Origin: G965227875 sp965227875
GTDB lineage: Bacteria > Pseudomonadota > Alphaproteobacteria > Rhizobiales > JAJFHC01
Direction of reading: 5' to 3'
DNA: 64,000 nucleotides
NCBI GenBank assembly: GCA_965227875.1
Contig: OZ245783.1
Coordinates: 1,860,001-1,924,000 of the forward strand
Shown here: positions 57,932-64,000 of the stretch, piece after piece
Position numbering within the stretch: position 1 is the stretch's first letter
How the letters are laid out: each line of letters opens with the position of its first letter
Notes under the pieces: generated by a model
Told to the model about the DNA's origin: nothing
The model's database searches: none
The model's input: the letters and a program-made list of their open reading frames with translations, nothing else
Translations under genes and position numbers: made by a program

Positions 57932-59473
57932 ATGTCCTCGTCAGGACCGGAGCGGCTCGTGCTCATTCTCGGAGACCAGCTCTCGCCGCGCATATCGTCC
58001 CTGGCGGCGGCCGACAGGAAGACCGACCGTGTGCTCATGGTCGAGGTCGCCGAAGAGACCACCTATGTGCGCCATCACAAGAAGAAGATCGCCTTCATCC
58101 TGTCCGCCATGCGTCACTTCGCCGAGCACCTGCGCGAAGACGGCTGGACGGTCGACTACGTGAAGCTCGACGACGACGGCAACAGCGGCTCGTTTCGCGG
58201 CGAGATCGAACGGGCCGTGGAACGGCTCGAACCCGGGCGCGTGGTCGTCACCGAACCGGGCGAATGGCGTGTCCGCAACGACATGGAAAGCTGGCCGGAG
58301 CGGCTCGGTTGCCCGCTCGATATTCTCGACGACGACCGGTTCGTCTGTTCGAGGGAGGAATTCGCCGAATGGGCGGACGGACGCAAGCAGTTGCGCATGG
58401 AATATTTCTACCGCGACATGCGCCGCCGCACCGGCCTCCTGATGGACGGCGACGAGCCGGAAGGCGGCAAGTGGAACTTCGATGCCGAGAACCGCAAGCC
58501 CGCCGATTCGGATCTGTTCATGCCGGAGCCGGTGCAGGTCGAACCCGACGCGATCACCCGCGAGGTGCTCGATCTCGTCGCAGAAAAATTCGCCGACCAC
58601 ATTGGCGACCTGGAACCGTTCGAATATGCGGTGACGCCGGGCGACGCCGGGAAGGCCCGCGACGCGTTCATCGAGCACGCATTGCCGCGCTTCGGCGATT
58701 TCCAGGACGCCATGATCTCCGGCGAGCCCTATCTCTATCACTCCGTGCTGTCCGCCTACATAAACGCCGGGCTGCTCGACCCGCTGGACCTGTGCCGCCG
58801 GGTCGAACGCGCCTATGATGACGGCGACGTGCCGCTCAATTCGGCCGAGGGGTTCATTCGCCAGATCATCGGCTGGCGCGAATATGTGCGCGGCATCTAC
58901 TGGCTGAAGATGCCGGACTATGCGCAGTCGAACCATTTCGGGGCGGACCGCCCGCTTCCCGGATTCTACTGGACCGGCGACACGGACATGGCCTGCCTTC
59001 GCGCCGCCATCACCCAGACCGTCGAGACCGCCTACGCCCACCATATCCAGAGGCTCATGATCACCGGCAATTTCGCCATGCTGGCCGGCGTCGACCCGCA
59101 CCAGGTGCATGAATGGTACCTGATGGTCTATGCGGATGCCTATGAATGGGTCGAACTGCCCAACACCCTGGGCATGAGCCAGTTCGCCGACGGCGGTCTG
59201 CTCGCGAGCAAGCCCTATGCGGCAGGCGGCAACTACATCAACCGCATGTCCGACTACTGTTCCGGCTGCGCATATGACGTGAAGAAGAAGACGGGCGAGG
59301 GCGCCTGCCCGTTCAACGCGCTCTACTGGGATTTCCTCGACCGTCACGAAGACACCCTGCGCGGCAATCCCCGCCTCGGCCCGGTCTACAGCACCTGGGA
59401 CCGCATGGACGACGACCGCAAAGACGACTACAGGGAAAGCGCGGCGGCCTTCCTGAAGACGCTCGACGACTGA
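57932..59473 (+). CDS. phrB: FeS-type bacterial cryptochrome/(6-4) photolyase (PhrB-like)
   Basis: A 513-residue flavoprotein of the deoxyribodipyrimidine photolyase-related family, which repairs (6-4) photoproducts using blue light. The four [4Fe-4S] cysteines are C355, C443, C446 and C459; their spacings of 88, 3 and 13 equal those of Agrobacterium PhrB (C350, C438, C441, C454). N-terminal LVLILGDQLSP and the GWREYVRGIYW and GNFAML segments are typical. The ATG has AGGAAAACAGG upstream. A TTG start 9 codons earlier would fall on the predicted transcription start and is unlikely. The ECF-type promoter suggests photo-oxidative control. Confidence 0.95.
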   Translation: MSSSGPERLVLILGDQLSPRISSLAAADRKTDRVLMVEVAEETTYVRHHKKKIAFILSAMRHFAEHLREDGWTVDYVKLDDDGNSGSFRGEIERAVERLEPGRVVVTEPGEWRVRNDMESWPERLGCPLDILDDDRFVCSREEFAEWADGRKQLRMEYFYRDMRRRTGLLMDGDEPEGGKWNFDAENRKPADSDLFMPEPVQVEPDAITREVLDLVAEKFADHIGDLEPFEYAVTPGDAGKARDAFIEHALPRFGDFQDAMISGEPYLYHSVLSAYINAGLLDPLDLCRRVERAYDDGDVPLNSAEGFIRQIIGWREYVRGIYWLKMPDYAQSNHFGADRPLPGFYWTGDTDMACLRAAITQTVETAYAHHIQRLMITGNFAMLAGVDPHQVHEWYLMVYADAYEWVELPNTLGMSQFADGGLLASKPYAAGGNYINRMSDYCSGCAYDVKKKTGEGACPFNALYWDFLDRHEDTLRGNPRLGPVYSTWDRMDDDRKDDYRESAAAFLKTLDD

Positions 59474-59488
59474 GCGGGACCGCCGCCG

Positions 59489-60205
59489 CTACCAGACGAC
59501 CGGCGACCCGTCATAGGCGAAGAACCCGCCGCTGTCTGCCGGCTCCGCCCGGTCGAGCACGCCAAGCATCCGCGCCGCGGCATCGTCGGGTGCGAGCCGG
59601 TCGCGGCCGGACGAGAACGGATCCGACAGGCCGGTGGCCACGGTTCCGGGATGGAGCGCGAGGCTGACGTGATCCGGCCGCTTGCGGGCGATTTCGATGG
59701 CCGCGGTCCGCACGAACATGTTGAGCGCGGCCTTCGACGCACGATAGCCGTACCAGCCGCCGAGCCGGTTGTCCCCGATGCTTCCCACCCGCGCCGACAG
59801 CGTGCCGAAGAGCGAACGCCCGCGCCTCGGCATCAGGCGGTGGAAATGTTTCAGGAGAAGCGCCGGACCGGACGCGTTGACCGCGAACAGCCGTGCCAGA
59901 TGGGCCCCGTCGAGCGCCTCGAGCGACTTCTCCGGCTGGAGCGCCCCGTCGTGGAGAAGCCCGGTCGCGTCGACAAGAAGGTGGATCTCCCCGCCGCGGC
60001 CCGCGGCCTCCGCGCACGCGGCGATGCTTTCCTCGTCCGTCACGTCGAGCGCCGGCATGGAGCCGCGCGCAAGACCCGTCACCTCGCCGCAACGCGGGTC
60101 GGCGTCGAGCAGGTCGCGGAAAGCGCGGCCGATCCCGCCCGTCGCACCGGCCACCACGGCCCGGTATCCGTCGGGAAGCGACGTCATCGTCGTCATGTTC
60201 TGCAT
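59489..60205 (-). CDS. SDR family protein (CsgA-like) of the photo-stress cluster
   Basis: A 238-residue short-chain dehydrogenase with VAGATGGIG near 18-26, DATG in place of the usual NNAG, YRASK (Y about 156) and the Ser in GTLSARVGSIGD. C-terminal GGFFAYDGSPVVW resembles the CsgA/YciK-like SDRs often found next to photolyases. Its promoter region contains a perfect TGATCC-N18-TAGAGT. ATG 60205 is preceded by AGAAGGA. It is convergent with the photolyase gene. Substrate unknown. Confidence 0.88.
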   Translation of the reverse strand: MQNMTTMTSLPDGYRAVVAGATGGIGRAFRDLLDADPRCGEVTGLARGSMPALDVTDEESIAACAEAAGRGGEIHLLVDATGLLHDGALQPEKSLEALDGAHLARLFAVNASGPALLLKHFHRLMPRRGRSLFGTLSARVGSIGDNRLGGWYGYRASKAALNMFVRTAAIEIARKRPDHVSLALHPGTVATGLSDPFSSGRDRLAPDDAAARMLGVLDRAEPADSGGFFAYDGSPVVW

Positions 60206-60244
60206 CGTCCTTCTGTCGGTGCCCCTCTGTCGGTACCCGAACGG

Positions 60245-60274
60245 ACTCTACGGCCCCGGGGCGGACCCGGATCA
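60245..60274 (-). promoter_or_regulatory. RpoE/ChrR-type (ECF11) promoter of the SDR gene
   Basis: On the minus strand TGATCC (60274-60269), 18 bp, then TAGAGT (60250-60245), 40 bp before the ATG at 60205. Confidence 0.7.
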
Positions 60275-60353
60275 TGTCGCGATGAAGAGATCCCCGGTTG
60301 CCACGCCCGCCCGACCGTGTTCTGAATCGGTAAAACCACCGCGGGAGACCACC

Positions 60354-60998
60354 TTGACGTCGTTCGATTCAGACAAGGTCGCGGAGATCCACCGGCATCT
60401 CCACAGCCACCTGCCGTCGGAACCCGCCCTGCGGGTCAAGGCGCTGGAATCGCTCCTCGTGGAAAAGGGTCTGGTCGACAGCCGCACGATCGACGCCTGG
60501 GTCGAGGCCTATACCGAGGAGATCGGCCCGCGGCGCGGCGCGCACGTGATCGCGCGGGCCTGGTGCGATCCGGACTTCAAGGCCCGTCTCATGGCCGACG
60601 CCACCGCCGCCATCGACGAACTCGGGTTCAACGGCAACGCGACCGCGCATCTGAAGGCCGTCGAGAACACCGACGACGTGCACAACGTCGTCGTCTGCAC
60701 GTTGTGTTCCTGCTACCCGTTCTCGATCCTCGGCGTGGCCCCCAACTGGTACAAGACCGCCGCCTACCGCTCCCGCGTTGTGCGCGACCCGCGCGGCGTG
60801 CTGGCCGAGTTCGGCGTCCACATCGCCGACGATATCGAGGTGCGGGTGTGGGACAGCACCGCCGAACTGCGCTACCTCGTCGTGCCCCAGCGGCCCGCCG
60901 GCACGGACGGTCTCGACGAAGACGCCCTGGCCGCGCTGGTGACCCGCAACGCGATGATCGGGACCCGGCGCGATCTTGCCCCGAAAGGAGCGGACTGA
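60354..60998 (+). CDS. nthA: cobalt-type nitrile hydratase alpha subunit
   Basis: The 214-residue metal-binding subunit of nitrile hydratase, which converts nitriles to amides. The metal motif V-C115-T-L-C118-S119-C120 has threonine after the first cysteine, the mark of the cobalt form. GARVIARAWCDPDFKARLMADATAAIDELG-like sequence and WYKTAAYRSRVVRDPRGVLAEFG are typical. No ATG gives the proper N-terminus; TTG 60354, with GCGGGAGA about 7 nt before it, does. Its stop overlaps the beta start (TGATG). Photo- or auto-oxidation of the two cysteines is expected from the family. Confidence 0.93.
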   Translation: MTSFDSDKVAEIHRHLHSHLPSEPALRVKALESLLVEKGLVDSRTIDAWVEAYTEEIGPRRGAHVIARAWCDPDFKARLMADATAAIDELGFNGNATAHLKAVENTDDVHNVVVCTLCSCYPFSILGVAPNWYKTAAYRSRVVRDPRGVLAEFGVHIADDIEVRVWDSTAELRYLVVPQRPAGTDGLDEDALAALVTRNAMIGTRRDLAPKGAD

Positions 60999-61654
60999 TG
61001 GACGGACCGCACGATCTGGGCGGCAGGCAGGGGTTCGGTCCCGTCGCGGTGGACGAGCCGGAGATCGCCTTTCATCACGAGTGGGAGGGCCGGATGTGGG
61101 GTCTTTCGCGCAGCAGCGGGGTCAGCGACTGGACCATCGACTGGTGGCGTCACGTGCGCGAACTGATCGCGCCGGCCGATTATCTCGAAAGGCCCTATTT
61201 CGATTCCTGGGCCCAGACGGATCTCGCCGCCTATATCGATTCTGGCGTCATCACGCTCGAGGAGGTCGCCTCGGGAAAATCCGCGACACCTCCGCAAGAT
61301 GTGTCGAATGTCATCGACAAGGCCGGGGCGATCACCCTCAACGCCGGTGAAGCGACCCGCTACGACCGCGACGTCGCGACGCCGCCCGCCTTCGCCGTCG
61401 GCGATCCGGTCCGCACCCGCGCGCGTTCCGTGCCGGGCCACACCCGTCTGCCCGCCTATGTGCGCGGGCACCGCGGCCTCGTGCATGCCCACCATGGCGC
61501 CCATCTCATCCCCGACGAGGGCGCGAAGGGCCGCGAAGTGGCCGGCCATCTCTACTCCGTCGTCTTCCAGGCCGGCGACCTATGGGAAGACGCCGTCGGA
61601 CGCCGCGACCGCGTCTTTCTCGATCTCTGGGAATGTTACCTTGACCCCGCCTGA
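60998..61654 (+). CDS. nthB: nitrile hydratase beta subunit
   Basis: The 218-residue partner subunit. The N-terminus MDGPHDLGGRQGFGPV is the family hallmark. The C-terminal SH3-like domain holds FAVGDPVRTRARSVPGHTRLPAYVRGHRGLV and ends in FLDLWECYLDPA. The ATG lies within the alpha-subunit stop (TGATG overlap), indicating coupled, equal synthesis. Confidence 0.95.
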   Translation: MDGPHDLGGRQGFGPVAVDEPEIAFHHEWEGRMWGLSRSSGVSDWTIDWWRHVRELIAPADYLERPYFDSWAQTDLAAYIDSGVITLEEVASGKSATPPQDVSNVIDKAGAITLNAGEATRYDRDVATPPAFAVGDPVRTRARSVPGHTRLPAYVRGHRGLVHAHHGAHLIPDEGAKGREVAGHLYSVVFQAGDLWEDAVGRRDRVFLDLWECYLDPA

Positions 61655-62021
61655 CGGGCGGGCGCTCCGTCCGCGCGAGCCCGATGGAGAGGGGCCGGTG
61701 TTCGACGAGCCCTGGCAGGCCCAGATCCTCGCCATCGCGGACGCGCTCGTCGAACGCGGGATCGTCACCCCGGTGGAATGGTCCGAACGTCTCGGCGCCG
61801 CCCTTGCCGACGCCGCGCGGCAGGGAGCGCCGGACACCGCGGAGACCTACTACCGCGCCGTGACGGCCGCCGTCGAAGCTGTTCTCGACGCACGCGGAGA
61901 GATCGACGCGGACAGCCTCGCCGCGCGCATCGGTGCCTGGACGCGCGCCTACGAGCGCACGCCCCACGGCCGTCCGGTCGAGCTCGAAGCGGGTGTGGAC
62001 GACAACTGCGAGGCCGGCTGA
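61641..62021 (+). CDS. nitrile hydratase accessory (maturation) protein
   Basis: A 126-residue protein resembling the NHase accessory/activator family needed for cobalt loading. The marker ALRPREPDGEGPVFDEPWQAQILAIADALVERGIVTPVEWSERLGAAL spans 9-57. Start TTG 61641 lies inside the beta gene (14-bp overlap) and keeps the conserved N-terminus. GTG 61698 has a better ribosome binding site (GGAGAGG) but would cut into the conserved region. It ends the operon, 5 bp from a convergent gene. Confidence 0.88.
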   Translation: MTPPDGRALRPREPDGEGPVFDEPWQAQILAIADALVERGIVTPVEWSERLGAALADAARQGAPDTAETYYRAVTAAVEAVLDARGEIDADSLAARIGAWTRAYERTPHGRPVELEAGVDDNCEAG

Positions 62022-62026
62022 AACGC

Positions 62027-62842
62027 CTACTCCCGGAACCAGACGATCTGGGTGCCCGTCGCCAGGAGCCGGCCGTCGCCGCCCCAGAGCTGCATCTGCT
62101 GGTCGTGGAAATGGGCATGGACGCGGCTCGTCCACGCCACCCCCAGGAGCGGTGCGGCACCCTGTGCGGCGACTTCGTCGTGCGGGGCATGAAACTGAGT
62201 GGTCAGGGAAACCGTCCCCATCGGGGACAGCGCGCCGCGCATGTGCACCAGCCGCAGGAAAAAACTGTCGGAGAAGGCGGCAAGCCCGGGATAATCGAGC
62301 GGACGGCCCTGCCTGTCGTCGACCCACACCACCGACCGCGAATCGCCAAGCTCCTCCCATGGCGCGTCCGAGAAGGCGGGCGCACCCTCGCTGAACCTGA
62401 ACCGGTAGCGCTGCACCCAGTTCATCAGGGCCGAGGTTTCGAGTTCAGCACAATCTTCCGGGGCGGCCGCCCGCGGCATCCGCGCCTCATGGTGCGACAG
62501 GGTGTCGTTGCGCATGCCGAAGATCAGCGTCGCCGTGGTGCAGACCTCGTCGCCCTGGGTGAGCCGCAGCGACCAGTGCTGGACATACTTGCCCCCACGC
62601 TCGAGCCACGTCACCACCTCGAAAGGCCCGTCCGCGATGCCCTTGCAGAAATTGACGGTGAAGGAAACCGGATCGCCGCGACGCCGCTCGTCGTCCAGCG
62701 CGGCCTTCATCAGGAGCGCTGCCGTGATGCCCCCGAAAGGCCCCGCGAGATTCCCGTAGGCATCCGAGGTCTCGCCGCGAAACCGCTCGTCGCCGAGCGG
62801 TTCGAGCAGGGTCGCGGTGTCGAAAGGATGGGGATCGGACAT
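62027..62842 (-). CDS. acyl-CoA thioesterase family protein (TesB-like double hotdog)
   Basis: A 271-residue protein with the N-terminal hotdog segment GDERFRGETSDAYGNLAGPFGGITAALLMKAAL and a second half ending in HDQQMQLWGGDGRLLATGTQIVWFRE, the usual layout of TesB-like thioesterases. The DSFFLRLVHMRG region and TQFHAPHDEV are also in the family style. I start at ATG 62842; a longer in-frame start at 62926 overlaps the tRNA-Thr gene. It is convergent with the nitrile hydratase operon. Acyl specificity unknown. Confidence 0.87.
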   Translation of the reverse strand: MSDPHPFDTATLLEPLGDERFRGETSDAYGNLAGPFGGITAALLMKAALDDERRRGDPVSFTVNFCKGIADGPFEVVTWLERGGKYVQHWSLRLTQGDEVCTTATLIFGMRNDTLSHHEARMPRAAAPEDCAELETSALMNWVQRYRFRFSEGAPAFSDAPWEELGDSRSVVWVDDRQGRPLDYPGLAAFSDSFFLRLVHMRGALSPMGTVSLTTQFHAPHDEVAAQGAAPLLGVAWTSRVHAHFHDQQMQLWGGDGRLLATGTQIVWFRE

Positions 62843-62887
62843 CTGGCGCGCCCGCGTGCGATGGCCCTGGGACGGCCGGCAGGAAAA

Positions 62888-62963
<76 letters not shown>

Positions 62964-63116
62964 ACAGATTGCGAACGTCTGATACTCTTTCTCACCGGGA
63001 TTTGCAACACGATTGGCCGACTTTTCGATCCCATCGCCCGGGGACGGATGCCTGCCAAACCGCCGGGCCACTCGATCACATTGCGCGGTGGAGGCAGCCT
63101 GCCGTACTCGCCCTTT

Positions 63117-63251
63117 CAATCACCCTGCGCAGGGAATGCCACCTGAACTACCGGGTCCCTCTATCGCCTTACGCGGAGAAGGCCGCCGGAAGTACCGGAC
63201 CCCTCTATCGCCTTGCGCAAGGGAAAGTCGCCTGAAGGACCGGGCTCCTCT
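63117..63251. repeat. short tandem repeat, 44-45 bp period, about three to four units
   Basis: CTATCG begins at 63161, 63205 and 63250, and a diverged unit begins near 63117. Units carry CCTTGCGCAAGG-like palindromes and GGACCGGG. The translated peptides repeat with the period and represent no protein. The stretch 62964-63116 shows nothing I can support. Confidence 0.75.
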
Positions 63252-63439
63252 ATCGCCGTGCGCGGGCTTGACCCGTGCAGCCAGATGCAAACGCCGGAGG
63301 CCGGGACGGTCCCGGATTGCGCTGGCGCGCATCCGGGAAACGTGCTGTGCGAGGCGCGTCGCGGGCGATTGGGGAAATGCAGCATTCCGTTCCCCGGTTT
63401 TCCGCAAGGAAAGACCGGGGCCGTCCGGGGCTCAGGGGT
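63252..63439. repeat. 188-bp direct repeat, copy A
   Basis: Copy A of a near-identical pair; copy B is 482 bp further on with the same length. It starts ATCGCCGTGCGCGGGCTTGACC and ends GGGGCTCAGGGGT. It contains two strong hairpins: CCCGGAT(N13)ATCCGGG, and CCCCGG...TTTCC-GCAA-GGAAA...CCGGGG with a GNRA tetraloop. The next 55 bp are also partly shared between copies. Confidence 0.85.
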
Positions 63440-63733
63440 GTCTTCGGGTCCGGCGTGATTCGGCTGGATTGCCGGGTCGGGCCCGGCAAAGACGGGGATG
63501 AACCTGTCGCGGCGGCGCCGAGTTTCCGCTGGAGACCCCCGGGGCGTGCGCAGCGTCCCCTATCGTCGCCCCCGCAGGCCATAAGCATGATCACCCCCGA
63601 AGTCCCGGACCTGATCCGGGACCCATTGGCGGTTGCCGGCGTCACGGAGTCGCCGGGTTCCGGGTCTGCGCCCTACGTTCCGCAGCGTTTGAACGAGGGC
63701 GCCCAATGTCGCAACTGCTTGCCACACCCTCAG

Positions 63734-63921
63734 ATCGCCGTGCGCGGGCTTGACCGGCGCATCCAAATGCCGACACCGGAGGCCGGAACGGTCCCGGATT
63801 GCGCTGGCGCGCATCCGGGAAACGCGGTGGGCGAGGCGCGTCGCGGGCGATTGGGGAAATGCAGCCTTCCGTTCCCCGGTTTTCCGCAAGGAAAGACCGG
63901 GGCCGTCCGGGGCTCAGGGGT
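63734..63921. repeat. 188-bp direct repeat, copy B
   Basis: Copy B, with scattered substitutions relative to copy A and both hairpins preserved. The bases between copies (63440-63733) hold a GCCGGG-TCG-GCCCGGC-like hairpin related to the 23.4-24 kb repeats, and no supportable gene. Confidence 0.85.
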
Positions 63922-64000
63922 ATTTTCCCCTCAGCATGATGCGGCTGGATTCCGGGTCTGCGCCCGGAATTTCGGGGGCGTGCGCAGCGTCCCCCATCGT

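Noticed and set aside
63117..63251. CRISPR array at the window end
   Set aside because: The 44-45 bp units are contiguous without spacers.

Overview
The window is 64 kb of GC-rich chromosome, most likely from an alphaproteobacterium of the Rhodospirillales/Rhodobacterales type. I infer this from the gene content: DUF2794, an IalB-family protein, a ChrR-type zinc anti-sigma factor with its regulon, an FeS-type bacterial (6-4) photolyase, the ybbAP-tesA arrangement and DUF1223. Genes are dense on both strands and most neighbours overlap or abut. There is no plasmid, prophage, insertion sequence, CRISPR array or rRNA. The species cannot be told from the sequence.

Layout. 0-10 kb: the 3' end of acnA, a block of three tandem intergenic repeats, an aldo/keto reductase, a secreted DUF1223 protein, a membrane AraC regulator divergent from a secreted hydrolase, a GNAT protein and htpG. 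10-24 kb: a gap with a long hairpin and a tiny ORF, DUF2794, a Bax-inhibitor-like membrane protein, ybbP-ybbA divergent from tesA, a Tas-like reductase, thpR, a low-molecular-weight phosphatase, pterin dehydratase, an SDR, a YkvA protein, a quinone oxidoreductase, a SPOUT methyltransferase, IalB and rlmN, then a four-unit repeat block. 24-36 kb: a DsbA-fold isomerase, argG, two envelope proteins, yggT-DUF167-folD, tRNA-Ala(CGC), a histidine kinase/receiver pair, a TauD-family dioxygenase, a GGDEF-EAL protein, a Rid protein and a Bcr/CflA exporter. 36-48 kb: cytochrome c, a flagellar-rod-like small protein, oxyR and katG, an amidotransferase, two SDRs, a TerB protein and a four-gene surface-glycan cluster (GT2, methyltransferase, GtrA, membrane glycosyltransferase).

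48-60 kb is the most interesting stretch. It opens with a HigA-like HTH fused to a dCTP-deaminase/dUTPase-like domain that has lost its catalytic glutamate. A clavaminate-synthase-like protein lacking the first iron-binding histidine and an unrecognised gene follow. Then comes a ChrR anti-sigma factor with every zinc ligand in place but no adjacent sigma-factor gene, followed by an overlapping operon (FAD oxidoreductase, DUF1365, cyclopropane-fatty-acid synthase, MFS transporter). Beyond a VOC protein and an amidotransferase lie an FeS photolyase and an SDR. Three intergenic sites, before chrR, the photolyase and the SDR, match the RpoE/ChrR (ECF11) promoter form TGATCC-18 bp-TA. This suggests a singlet-oxygen/photo-oxidative-stress regulon whose sigma factor is encoded elsewhere.

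60-64 kb: a cobalt-type nitrile hydratase operon (alpha, beta, accessory) with two TTG starts, a TesB-like thioesterase, tRNA-Thr(CGT), and a gene-free end holding a 44-45 bp tandem repeat and two copies of a 188-bp direct repeat.
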